From an uncultured Eggerthellaceae bacterium (GTDB taxonomy: Bacteria; Actinomycetota; Coriobacteriia; Coriobacteriales; Eggerthellaceae), in assembly GCA_910584145.1 (NCBI GenBank), contig CAJTXX010000020.1, forward strand, positions 1 through 37,580: 37,580 nt of DNA, written 5' to 3'. The notes beneath the pieces are model-generated. The model made no database searches and was not told the DNA's origin. It saw nothing but the letters and a program-made list of their open reading frames with translations. Shown piece after piece: positions 25,124-34,300 of this stretch (position 1 is its first letter; every line of letters begins with the position of its first letter). The position numbers and the translations under genes are program-made.

Positions 25124-25156
25124 GCGGCAGCCTAGCGCGCCTCGCGGCGCTGCCGC
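25124..25156 (-). terminator. Hairpin downstream of the O-acetyltransferase gene
   Basis: An eight-base perfect GC stem (GCGGCAGC at 25124-25131 with GCTGCCGC at 25149-25156) lies 50 bases after the acetyltransferase stop. It lacks a T-run and sits immediately upstream of the next gene's -10 box. Confidence 0.4.
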
Positions 25157-25206
25157 ATCATGCGACCATCTGTAAGAGCGACGTTGTCATGCCGTTATAC
25201 GCAGCG

Positions 25207-27234
25207 CTAGCGGTACAGCGTCTCCAAGTTGGCGAGCAGCATGTTCAAGTAGGCGTTGCGGCCGGTCTGCGGCGTCAGGTGCGTGCCGTCGCCGTCGAAG
25301 TACTCGTCGTGACCCATGCTGTTCGCATACCAATCGAGCACTTCCACGTTGGGGTTGTTCGCCGCCAGGGTGTAGATATGCTTGTTGTTCTCGTCTTGCA
25401 GCGTCGCCGCCGAGCCGCTGCGGGTGTTCGCCACGAACACCATCTTGCCCTCCGGCACCGCAGAGAGCATCTCGTTCAGCTCATCTATGGTGTTCGTCCC
25501 GTTCGTGGACAGCTCGAACACCACCACCGGGCCGTTCCAGCCCTGGTCGAGGTAGCCTTTGAAGATGTCGATGCCCGCCGCGATGCGCCGGTTGTAATCG
25601 GCATCGAGGATGGCCTTCGGGAACATCTCAGAGAACCCGCCATAGACCTGCTCGCTGAATGCGGCGCTCACCGAGTCGCCCACCATGATGAACTGCGTGT
25701 TGCGCGCCTTCTCCTGGGGGCTGTCGCCCGGCGTGTCCACCAGCTGTTGCAGCGTCTCGTCCGACAGCGCGGCCAGCGCCGGGTTCGCGCCGAGCTGCGC
25801 CAGCATCTCCTCGCGCGTCATGCGCACCACGATCTCCTCGGGCTGCTGGGGCTGCTCGCTCTCGGCGCCCTCGCCCTCGGCGCTGCTGCCATCCATCGCG
25901 CCCTCGGGCACGATGGCTTCCACGTCGGTCTCTTGCGCCTGATGCTGCTGCGTCGCGGTGTCGGGCACCGTTATCAGGAAGTACGCACCCCCGCCCAGCA
26001 GCGCTGCCGCCAGCACCAGCTGCACCACGTGCTTGCGCAGCACCGCGCCCCACGTGGTCAGGCCGTCATGCACGCTATGCCACATACGCCCCAGGCACCC
26101 GCGGCGTATGGGCTGCTCCACCAGCGCATACGACACCGATGCCACCGCCACGATCACCAGCATCTGCACCAGATACAGCAAAGGGAACGTCTCGCTCGCG
26201 CTGTTGTAATCGTTCATCAGCAGCAAGAGCGGGAAATGCCAGATGTAGATGCCATACGATATCTTCCCGAGCCACACCATCGGCCACACCGACAGCCACC
26301 GCGAGATGAGGTTCTTCGGGTTCACCAGCGCCATGATGACCAGCGCGGTCAGCACCGACACCAGCAGCAGCCCGCCGTAATACAGGAACGGCGAATACGT
26401 GTTCACGAGCACCATGCACACGATGATGCCCGCGAGCGCTACGAGCCCTGCCCGGCCCACCAGCCGCCGCGCCTGCGGCGTGAGCCCCTTGCGGCCTAAG
26501 CCGCGCAGCCGCTTCTCAGGGAACGCGAATGCCAGCCACACGCCTATCAGCAGCGAGAACGCGCGCGTGTCGGTACCGTAATAGACGCGCGTGGGGTCGG
26601 CTGCGGGGTCGTAGAGGATCACCATGAGCAGCACCGATGCCGCCGCCAGGCCGAGCACGCAGCGCTGTATCATGCGCTTGCGCACCTTGTTGCGGAACAG
26701 CAGGAGCAAGATGGGCGGCCATACCAGGTAGAACTGCTCCTCGATGGCCAGCGACCAGAAATGCGTCACCGGCGACGGCGCGCCCGCCGCTTCGAAATAG
26801 CTCTGGTCGAGGAATATGTACCACCAATTCGTGAACCAGAACAGCGCAGCCAGCAGGTCGCGCCGCAGCTTCGTCAGCAGATCGGGCGCCAGAAGCCCCG
26901 TGAGCACCGCGACGGTCAGCAGGCAGAACACGATAGCGGGCAGCAAACGGCGGATGCGGTGCATCCAGAACCGAGGCAGGTCGATGGTGCTCGTCTCGCG
27001 CCATTCCCGGATGAGCAGGCCGGTTATCAGGTAGCCCGACAGCACGAAGAACAGCGTCACGCCCAGAAGGCCGCTCGGCAGCACGCCGGGCACCATGTGG
27101 TAGAGCACCACCGCGAGCACCGCGATGGCGCGCAGGCCATCTAAAGCCGGGATGTATCTCGAATGCGTCACTGTGCTAGCCTGTTCGCTGATCTCTTCGG
27201 AACGGAGCGTGCCGTCCTGCGCGGGCGCTGCCAT
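25207..27234 (-). CDS. OatA-like O-acyltransferase with C-terminal SGNH domain
   Basis: A 675-residue membrane protein that probably O-acetylates peptidoglycan or another envelope polysaccharide. Residues about 20-400 are an acyltransferase-3 domain with ten or so helices, starting YIPALDGLRAIAVLAVVLYH and including FFVLSGYLITGLL and HFWSLAIEEQFYLVWPP. After a Glu/Gln-rich linker the extracytoplasmic SGNH hydrolase domain has GDSV with Ser521 and DGTHLT with Asp649 and His652, a complete catalytic triad. This two-part layout is that of OatA. The start at 27234 follows GAGAGGG; the longer frame reads antisense material. It begins 14 bp after the stop of the aminotransferase gene, so they share a transcript, though no functional link is evident. 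Confidence 0.9.
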   Translation of the reverse strand: MAAPAQDGTLRSEEISEQASTVTHSRYIPALDGLRAIAVLAVVLYHMVPGVLPSGLLGVTLFFVLSGYLITGLLIREWRETSTIDLPRFWMHRIRRLLPAIVFCLLTVAVLTGLLAPDLLTKLRRDLLAALFWFTNWWYIFLDQSYFEAAGAPSPVTHFWSLAIEEQFYLVWPPILLLLFRNKVRKRMIQRCVLGLAAASVLLMVILYDPAADPTRVYYGTDTRAFSLLIGVWLAFAFPEKRLRGLGRKGLTPQARRLVGRAGLVALAGIIVCMVLVNTYSPFLYYGGLLLVSVLTALVIMALVNPKNLISRWLSVWPMVWLGKISYGIYIWHFPLLLLMNDYNSASETFPLLYLVQMLVIVAVASVSYALVEQPIRRGCLGRMWHSVHDGLTTWGAVLRKHVVQLVLAAALLGGGAYFLITVPDTATQQHQAQETDVEAIVPEGAMDGSSAEGEGAESEQPQQPEEIVVRMTREEMLAQLGANPALAALSDETLQQLVDTPGDSPQEKARNTQFIMVGDSVSAAFSEQVYGGFSEMFPKAILDADYNRRIAAGIDIFKGYLDQGWNGPVVVFELSTNGTNTIDELNEMLSAVPEGKMVFVANTRSGSAATLQDENNKHIYTLAANNPNVEVLDWYANSMGHDEYFDGDGTHLTPQTGRNAYLNMLLANLETLYR

Positions 27235-27248
27235 ACCGTCGAGCCCTC

Positions 27249-28427
27249 TCAGCGATAGCTCTCCATGAGGGAGCGGAACGCCGGCATGCTGCGCTCGATG
27301 GTATCGCGCGCGATGCAGTACGAAAGCCGCACCCAACCCTGCACCCCGAAGCTGTCGGAGGGCACCAGCAGCAGCTCGAAGCCCTTCGCCCGCTCGCTGA
27401 ACGCGACCGCGTCCGGCTCCAGCGCGCGCACCCACAGGTAGAACGCGCCTTCGGGTTCCACGTATTCATAGCCCAGCTGCGCGAGGCCCTGCGTCAGCAG
27501 CTCGCGGTTCTGGGCGTATGTCTTCACATCGCTCGGCGTGCCCAGGCACTCCGCGATGACGCGTTGCAGCATCACCGGCGCGCAGATGTAGCCGAGCGCG
27601 CGCCCCGCGCCCGCTACGGCCGTGCTGATGGCCTGCGCGTCGGGCATGCGGTCGCTCACATAGATGTAGCCGATGCGCTCGCCCGGCAGCGAGAGCGACT
27701 TGCTGAACGAATAGCACACGATGGTGTCGGCGTAGAGGCTCGGCACATACGGCACCTCAGCGCCGTAGGTTATCTCGCGGTACGGCTCGTCAGCCACCAG
27801 GAAGATGCGCCGCCCCAGCTCCTCTTCCTTGCGCGCCAGCATGGCGCTGAGCTCGGTCAGGCTCCCGCGCGTGTACACGGCGCCCACCGGGTTGTTCGGG
27901 CTGTTGATGATGATGGCGCTCGTGCGCTCGCCGATGGCCGCCTCTATGGCCGCCACATCGGGCTGGAAGCTGGGCACGCTGGCCGGCACCTCCACCAGAT
28001 CGCACCCGGCGGTATGCGCCCACGTGCGGTACTCGGGGAAGTACGGAGCGATGGCTATGACCTCATCGCCCGGCTCGCAGACAGCCGACAGCGTGATGGC
28101 GATAGCAGAGGATGCGCCCGAGGTGACATACACATTGCCCGGCGTAGCGGGAAAGCCGAATGCGCGCTCGATATAGCTGGCTATGGCGCGGCGCACCGCA
28201 GGGTCGCCCGGACTCGGCGTGTACTCATGCGCCACCACCGGGTCGCCCGCTAGCTGCTCCTCGAAGGCCCGCTGCACGCACTGCGGAGCCGGCACGCTGG
28301 GGTTGCCTATGCTGTAGTCGAATACGTTCTGAGCGCCTATCTCGGCTTTGCGCTGCATGCCGTACGCGAACAGCTCGCGAATCTTGTTGGGTTCATCGCC
28401 CAGATCGAACATCTTCTGGTTGATCAT
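27249..28427 (-). CDS. PLP-dependent class I/II aminotransferase
   Basis: A 392-residue cytosolic fold-type I aminotransferase, aspartate-aminotransferase-like. The PLP-binding lysine is Lys243 in YSFSKSLSLPGERIGY. Asp213 and Tyr216 in VADEPYRE, the NSPNNPVG turn at 175-182 and the substrate-carboxylate arginine region VRLSYCIA near the C-terminus are conserved. The amino donor and acceptor cannot be fixed; aspartate/aromatic specificity is common in this subgroup. AAGGA lies nine bases before the ATG. The acyltransferase gene follows after 14 bp. The gene is divergent from the flavoprotein gene across a 163-bp gap with candidate promoters for both. Confidence 0.92.
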   Translation of the reverse strand: MINQKMFDLGDEPNKIRELFAYGMQRKAEIGAQNVFDYSIGNPSVPAPQCVQRAFEEQLAGDPVVAHEYTPSPGDPAVRRAIASYIERAFGFPATPGNVYVTSGASSAIAITLSAVCEPGDEVIAIAPYFPEYRTWAHTAGCDLVEVPASVPSFQPDVAAIEAAIGERTSAIIINSPNNPVGAVYTRGSLTELSAMLARKEEELGRRIFLVADEPYREITYGAEVPYVPSLYADTIVCYSFSKSLSLPGERIGYIYVSDRMPDAQAISTAVAGAGRALGYICAPVMLQRVIAECLGTPSDVKTYAQNRELLTQGLAQLGYEYVEPEGAFYLWVRALEPDAVAFSERAKGFELLLVPSDSFGVQGWVRLSYCIARDTIERSMPAFRSLMESYR

Positions 28428-28494
28428 GCTGGTCGATCCTTCGTTTCTGCTTCATTTCCAGACCTGCGCCGCCCGCAGGGGCGACGGAAATCCC

Positions 28495-28509
28495 ACAATG
28501 AGCCATTGT
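28495..28509. promoter_or_regulatory. Inverted repeat near the aminotransferase promoter
   Basis: ACAATG and CATTGT are perfect inverted repeats three bases apart. The reverse strand of the right half reads TACAAT, a plausible -10 box for the aminotransferase operon, so the repeat could be an overlapping operator. Confidence 0.3.
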
Positions 28510-28550
28510 ACCCCGCATGGCCGCATAAAACGACCACAGAGCAGCAAGAG

Positions 28551-28556
28551 TATAAT
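28551..28556 (+). promoter_or_regulatory. -10 box for the flavoprotein gene
   Basis: A consensus TATAAT lies 35 bases before the flavoprotein ATG; the -35 region is not consensus. Confidence 0.5.
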
Positions 28557-28590
28557 TCCAAGGCATCAACTGCGAAGCGAAGGAGACGAC

Positions 28591-29235
28591 ATGTCAGAGC
28601 TGAAGGTCATGCTGGTGAATTGCAGCCCGCACGAGCGGGGCACCACGAACCGCGCGCTGGACGAGGTAGCGCGCGCGCTTACCGACGATGGCATCGGGGT
28701 CGGGCGCTTCTGGGTGGGCGCGAAGCCCATCGCCGGCTGCATCGGCTGCGGGTACTGCGCGAAGCACGAGGGCGAATGCACCTTCCACGACGTGGTGAAC
28801 GAGTTCAACCACGAAGCCGCGGACTACGACGGCTTCGTGTTCGGCACCTCGGTGCACTACGCAGCGGGCACCGGCGCGGCCACCTCGTTCATGGACCGCT
28901 CGTTCTACTCGCAAGCGAAAGGCGGCCTCGATATCTACCCGTTCAAGCCGGGTGCTGCGGTGGTGGCCGCGCGCCGCGGCGGCTGCTCGTCCACCTTCGA
29001 CCAGCTGAACAAGTACTTCACCGTGCTCCAGATGCCCATCATCTCGTCGGTGTATTGGAACATGGTCTACGGCACGAACGCCGAAGAAGCCGAGCAAGAC
29101 GCCGAGGGCATGCGCACCATGCGCACGCTGGGGCACAACATGGCCTACCACCTGAAATGCAAGCAGGCCGGCGAGGCCGCTGGTATCCTGCCGCCCGCAC
29201 CCGAACCGCCCGCACGCACGAACTTCATCCGCTAA
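28591..29235 (+). CDS. Flavodoxin-fold NADPH-dependent FMN reductase / iron-sulfur flavoprotein-like
   Basis: A 214-residue cytosolic flavoprotein of the NADPH-dependent FMN reductase family. The FMN phosphate loop is NCSPHERGTTNRAL at residues 10-23. A compact cysteine set, CIGCGYC plus Cys63 (Cys50, 53, 56, 63; CX2CX2CX6C), matches the spacing of 4Fe-4S iron-sulfur flavoproteins. The later FGTSVHYAAGTG is the usual flavin-contact loop. Whether a cluster is bound is inference; many flavodoxin-like proteins keep these cysteines. AAGGAGA precedes the ATG at 28591; an upstream extension of the frame is not supported. Its role may be to pass electrons in anaerobic metabolism. It is followed by the inverted-repeat element A. 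Confidence 0.88.
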   Translation: MSELKVMLVNCSPHERGTTNRALDEVARALTDDGIGVGRFWVGAKPIAGCIGCGYCAKHEGECTFHDVVNEFNHEAADYDGFVFGTSVHYAAGTGAATSFMDRSFYSQAKGGLDIYPFKPGAAVVAARRGGCSSTFDQLNKYFTVLQMPIISSVYWNMVYGTNAEEAEQDAEGMRTMRTLGHNMAYHLKCKQAGEAAGILPPAPEPPARTNFIR

Positions 29236-29699
29236 CGAGCAGAACTGGTAGCAAGGTACGCTTCGAAACAACGTTCGGGCGACTTCCGAACACTAACTTG
29301 CCACGCGCAAAGTGCGTATATTTAAAACATGAGGCGAATGAAGCGCACGAAAAAGAGGCCGTAACAAAAAGGTGCAATACCTAAGCAGTCTCCGCCGGCT
29401 TTCGCTATTTTGGTGTGTTTGTGGCAGAAAAAACGGGCCAGTAGACGAGTAGCCGCAGAATGTGCCTCTTTACGAAAAACATGCTGCATGGTTTTGCCCG
29501 TTCAGCAGGTTGCGAGAACGTCGCATCTTTCCAAGACCTCGCCTAACTCGTCTACTAGCCCGCTTTTTCTGCCACAAACACACCAAAATAGCGAAAGCCG
29601 GCGAAAAGAGTGCAATGTATCACGTTTGTTTTAGCCTCTTTTGAGCAGCGAGAACAATTCGTCGGAGCGTTATTCCAAAGCGCGCCTTGCGGACAACCC
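29236..29699. other. Convergent intergenic region, visibly less GC-rich, with element A
   Basis: No gene is seen in this 464-base gap between the ends of the flavoprotein and MHS transporter genes. After the flavoprotein stop there is a small hairpin (GTTCGG 29273-29278 with CCGAAC 29286-29291, no T-run). The rest is element A and its weaker outer arms. Composition differs clearly from the coding regions on both sides. Confidence 0.7.
29393..29603. repeat. Long inverted-repeat element A
   Basis: Two 58-base arms (29393-29450 and 29546-29603) are inverted copies with only two mismatches and enclose a 95-base centre. A weaker outer inverted repeat (AAAAGAGGC with similar flanks, about 29350-29373 and 29619-29643) continues the symmetry. 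Within each arm, GTGGCAGAAAAA followed after a few bases by AGTAGACGAGT is shared with element B at 36260-36424, while the centres are unrelated. Read as RNA, the inner stem has an A-run before it and a T-run after it on both strands, like a bidirectional terminator with a very large loop. No transposase or open frame is inside. Confidence 0.85.
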
Positions 29700-31037
29700 T
29701 TATTTACCTATCTCGTCGAGCTTTTTGTGGCTGTTCTCGTGCGAGAGGATCATCGCCACCAGTGCCACGGCAGCCACCGCCACCATGTACCACGCCGGCG
29801 CCAGCGTGCTGCCCGTGGCCGCTATCAGCGCGGTGCCGATCATAGCCGCCGTGCCGCCGAAGATAGCGTTCGCCATATTGAAGCTCAGCGCGAATCCGGT
29901 GTAGCGCACATCGGTGGGGAACGTCTCGGTCAGGTAGCTAGAGAGGGTGCCGTCGTTGATGGTGAGCACGAAGCACATCACCAGCTCGACGCCCAGCACC
30001 ACGAAGAACTGCGCCGTGTTCAGCAGCATGAACGCCGGCACTGTGAGCACAACGAACAGGATGCAGGCGATGATGAGCATCTTCTTGCGGCCGAAGCGGT
30101 CGGACACCTTGCCGGAGATGAAGATGAACGCGATATAGGCCACGAGCGATATGGTGGTGGCCAGCTGCGACTCGTCAGCCGGCATGCCCACCGCTGTCTC
30201 CAGATACGTGGGCAGATAGGTCAGCACGGCGTAGAAGCCCACCGCGTTCAGCATGCAGGCGCCGAATGACACCAGGAGCTCGCGCAGGTGGTTCCGGCAC
30301 AGGTCGCGCACGGGGTGCTGCACCTCTTTCTCCTTGGCGGAGAGGCCGTCTTGCATAGCCTGATACGTCGGCGAATCCTCCAGGCGCGTGCGGATATAGT
30401 GGGCTATCAGCCCGAGCGGCCCCGCCAGCAGGAACGGGATGCGCCAGCCCCACGCGTTCACCGCTTCCTGGGGCATGAAGATGGTCATCAGCGTTGCGAG
30501 CGTGGAGCCCACGAGCAGGCCCACCGCGGTCGAGGCGGGCACGAGCGAGCAGTACAGGCCGCGCTTGCTCTGCGGCGCGTACTCGGCCAGGAACGTAGCC
30601 GCACCGGCGTACTCGCCCGCAGCGGAGAAGCCCTGCACCATGCGCAGCAGCAACAGCAGCAGCGGCGCACCTAGACCGATCGCCGCATACGTAGGCAAAC
30701 AGCCGATCAGGAACGTGGCGCCCGACATGAGGAAGATGCTCACCGACAGCGCCCACTTGCGCCCCTTCTTGTCGCCCAAGCTCCCCCAGAACAGAGCGCC
30801 CAGCGGGCGCATGACGAACGACACCGCGAACACGGCGAACGTGCTTATGAGCGCCGCCGTGGGGTCTTCCGACGAGAAGAACACCGCAGCGATGACCGTG
30901 GCGAAATACGAATACGACGCGTAGTCGAACCATTCGATGAAGTTCCCTAGAAACGACGAGACGGCGACGCGCTTGATGGTAGCGCCGTCGTTCAACTCGG
31001 GCCTGGTTGCGGTAGCGTCTGCGGCAGTATCTGCCAT
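29700..31037 (-). CDS. MHS-family MFS transporter (ProP-like)
   Basis: A 445-residue, 12-helix inner-membrane symporter of the metabolite:H+ symporter branch of the major facilitator superfamily, whose members carry proline, betaine, citrate, alpha-ketoglutarate or shikimate. The N-terminal signature SSFLGNFIEWFDYASYSYFA is diagnostic. FWGSLGDKKGRKWALS is motif A, and GFSAAGEYAGAATFLAEYAP follows in helix 4. The second-half copy of motif A is GKVSDRFGRKKML. Substrate cannot be decided. GGGAGG lies before the ATG at 31037. It stands alone; its 3' end faces element A and its 5' side is a 323-bp gap after the ABC permease gene. Confidence 0.93.
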   Translation of the reverse strand: MADTAADATATRPELNDGATIKRVAVSSFLGNFIEWFDYASYSYFATVIAAVFFSSEDPTAALISTFAVFAVSFVMRPLGALFWGSLGDKKGRKWALSVSIFLMSGATFLIGCLPTYAAIGLGAPLLLLLLRMVQGFSAAGEYAGAATFLAEYAPQSKRGLYCSLVPASTAVGLLVGSTLATLMTIFMPQEAVNAWGWRIPFLLAGPLGLIAHYIRTRLEDSPTYQAMQDGLSAKEKEVQHPVRDLCRNHLRELLVSFGACMLNAVGFYAVLTYLPTYLETAVGMPADESQLATTISLVAYIAFIFISGKVSDRFGRKKMLIIACILFVVLTVPAFMLLNTAQFFVVLGVELVMCFVLTINDGTLSSYLTETFPTDVRYTGFALSFNMANAIFGGTAAMIGTALIAATGSTLAPAWYMVAVAAVALVAMILSHENSHKKLDEIGK

Positions 31038-31360
31038 GATGGAGCCTCCCTCCGCGCGCGCCGCCAGCAGGCGGATGGACGCGCCTATGCGCCTGCCCAG
31101 CGCAGGCGCTCTGCCATATGGGCTTCGGGGGCTTGTCGAACAACCAATCTACGGATCATTGCCGATGCGCTGCCTTCGCGCTGAAACGGCCTTGCGTCGC
31201 GTCCGCGCATTCCATGCCGTACGCCGCGCAAACCCACCAATGATCTGCTGACTGCCTGTTGACTCAGCTCAAGCCCCAGCGCCCGACTCGATGATACCGG
31301 GAAAAGCGCCGTTGTGCGCGCGAAACCGCCACCAGGGGCAAAACGCATCTGAACGGCGCG
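31038..31360. other. Intergenic region upstream of the MHS transporter
   Basis: No convincing gene. A perfect eight-base hairpin, GCGCCTGC at 31089-31096 with GCAGGCGC at 31102-31109, lies in the transporter's leader. A TTGACT at about 31252-31257 on the plus strand has no partner gene. Nothing else stands out. Confidence 0.6.
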
Positions 31361-34300
31361 CTACTCGTTCGATTTCAGGCTCTCCACCATATTCACCTTC
31401 GCCAGCTTGGGCCGCATGGCCAGCATGACGATCACGGCGAACACGATGGTCACCACCACAGCCATCACGTAGCTCGTAACGTGGATGTCGCGGCCGAACA
31501 TCACGTAATCGACCTCGGCGGTGCTGATGACGGACCCCGCCAGCACCACGCCGAACCCGAGCCCCACGAGCGCACCCAGCAGCGTCAGCAGGATGGTCTC
31601 GCGGTAGATGTACAGATCGACCTCGCGCGAGGTGAATCCCAGCACTTTCAAGGTGGCTATCTCGCGCTGACGCTCGGTTATGTTGATGTTCGTCAGGTTG
31701 TACAGCACGATGAACGCCAGCACCGCAGCAGCCACCACCAGCACCACCACGATCATGTTCACGCTGCGCAGCATCGTGCGATAGCTATCGATCGTCTCGT
31801 CGTTGAACGCCACGGTCTTCACGCTGGGCACCGCAGCAGCGGCCTCGCGGAAGGCGGCGTGAGCCTCGGAGCCGCCATCAACGATGCCCACCATGGTGCT
31901 GTACACCGGCGCGCTGCCGAAGGCACGCTCGTAGCCCTGCGGCGTCAGGAACACGTAGTTGGCGATGTAATTCTCGATGATGCCCGACACCGTAACGGTA
32001 CGCACATCGCTGGTGGCGTTGCCCATCAGGTCTTGCTCGGCCAGCGTCAGCATGTCGCCCACGCCCACGCCGAGCACGCGCCCCAGCTTCTCAGTTATCA
32101 CCGCTCCGTCGCCTTCCAGCGCCACGGGCACATGCCCCTCGCGCGTACGGAACACCCACATGCTGTCGTAGCTGGCCGGGTCTTCCGGCACCACCAGCGA
32201 CACCTGCACGTCGGCCTTGTCCGGGCCGCTCGCCAGCAGCGCCTCAGACTGCTCGAAGGCGCTCGCGCTCGCCAGGTCGCTCAGCTGCTCGCGCGCCTCG
32301 GGCGAGAGCGCATCATCGGCTGTCACTTCCACGTTGTAGAGCTTCGTGACGCCGAACTGCTTGTCAATGATGTCGTTAATGGAATCTTGCAGCGCCAGCC
32401 CCGTCAGCAGCAGCCCTGTGCAGCCGGCGATACCGATCACGGTCATCACCAGGCGCTTCTTGTAACGGAAGATGTTGCGGAACGTCACCTTCCACGAGAA
32501 CGACAGGCGCCGCCACAGCGGGCCGATGCGCTCCATCAGGATGCGCTTGCCCTCCTTCGGGGCACGCGGGCGCATCAGGTTCGCGGGCGCCTCGCGCAGG
32601 GTGCTGGCCGCGGCAGCCCACGTGGCCAGCAGCGTGATGCCCACGCCCATGGCGCCAGACGTGAGCGCGATGGGCACATCGATGGGCATGATGGCGCCGT
32701 GCGGCACGCTGTAGATGATAGCGTACGCCTCCATGATGACCGGAGGCAGCACCAACGAGAGCACGATGATGCCGAACGCTGCGCCGGTGGCCGAGGCAGC
32801 GGCTGCGTAGGTGAGGTACTTCGAGGTGATGCGCGCCCGTGAATAGCCGAGCGCTTTGAACGTGCCGATGAGCGTGCGCTCCTCCTCCACCATGCGCGTC
32901 ATGGTGGTGAGCGCCACGAGCGCCGCCACGAGGAAGAAGATGAACGGGAAGAACGCGGCGATATTGTCGACGCGGTCGGCATCGGAGGAGAAGCTAACGG
33001 CGCCGGGATTCTTCGTGCGATCCATGACGAGCCACTCGGGCATTTCGATAGCGTCGATGTCGGCTTGCGCGCGGGCGAGCTCAGCCTCGGCATCAGCGAA
33101 GGAGCTGTCGGCCTCAGCACGGCCAGCCTCGTAGTCGGCTAGGCCCGTCTCGTACTCGGCGCGACCGCTTGCGAGCTGATCGCGCCCGCTCGCAAGCTGG
33201 GCTGCGGCGTTCGAAAGCTCGGCGCTGGCGGCAGAGAGTTGCGCATCCGCCTGAGTGCGCTGCTGTGCCAGCTCGGTGCGACCGACGGCGAGCTGCTGCT
33301 CACCTTGCGCCACCCGAGCGAGACCGGCGTCTACCTTTGCGCTCCCAGCATCCACCTGAGCGATGCCCTCTTCCACTTGGCTCAAGCCGTCACTCAACTG
33401 CTTGAGCCCCGCCTGGGCCTGCGCAAGGCCAGCGCGGGCAGCCACCAGCTGCTGCTGCAGCACCGCGTTGCCGGGATCAGCCGCAGCCGCCTGCTCGAGC
33501 TGCGCCACCTGCTGTTGCAGCTGCGTAGCCTGCGTTTGCGCCGCCTGCTGCTGCGTCTTGAGCTGCCGTTGCTGCTCTACCAGCTGCTGGCGCTGTGCTT
33601 GGAGTTGTTGTGCCTGGGCGGTCAACTGCTGCTTGTTGGAAGCGAGCTGCGTCGCCTGAGAATCTATCTGCTTCTGGGCATCAGCCAGTTTCTGCGCGGC
33701 GCTCGCACGCTCGCGCGTCAGCTTCGCCGCGCCCTGGTCGTAATCGCGCTGACCGCTCGCAAGCTGCTGCTCGCTCGACGCTATCTGCGCCTGCGCGTCA
33801 TCCAACTTGGCGCGTGCATCGGCCAGTTCGCCTTCCGCATCGGCTCGCTCGGCCTCGTATGTGGCGCGCGCCTCATCCAGCTCAGCCTGCGCCTCGGCTT
33901 TGATGTCGGCCAACCGCCGCTGCTCGCACGCCGCAGCGATGCCGTTCACGCGCTCGACCACCGCATCCACCGCCTGCTGATACGCATCGCTTCCCGCACG
34001 CTCAGCCTGCGCGCCCGCCACCAGCAGATACGCCTCCGAGAAGGGCAGGTCAGCCGCGAAATCGTTCGCTGGCACATACATGAACTGCTCGATGCTGCCC
34101 GACCCGAGCGACGTGGCGCCCATAGCCGTCGACCCCGCATACAAAGGCGAGCTAGCGTACCCCACGATGGTGTATTCGCGCACGCGCAGCGTATCATCCA
34201 CATCCTGCGCGCCCTCGACCACGCGCACGGTATCGCCCAGCTCAGTGGGCGAGCTCATGACCCGATCAGACGAGATGATGCACTCCCCCGATGCCGTGGG

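Noticed and set aside
29393..29603. Element A as an invertible phase-variation promoter
   Set aside because: Inverted repeats around about 95 nt fit the design, but both neighbouring genes end here, no promoter is visible in the centre, and no invertase gene is present. Read-mapping for inverted orientation would settle it.
29350..29643. Element A as a retron RNA
   Set aside because: Nested inverted arms resemble a retron layout, but no reverse transcriptase gene is in the window and no priming guanosine context can be identified.
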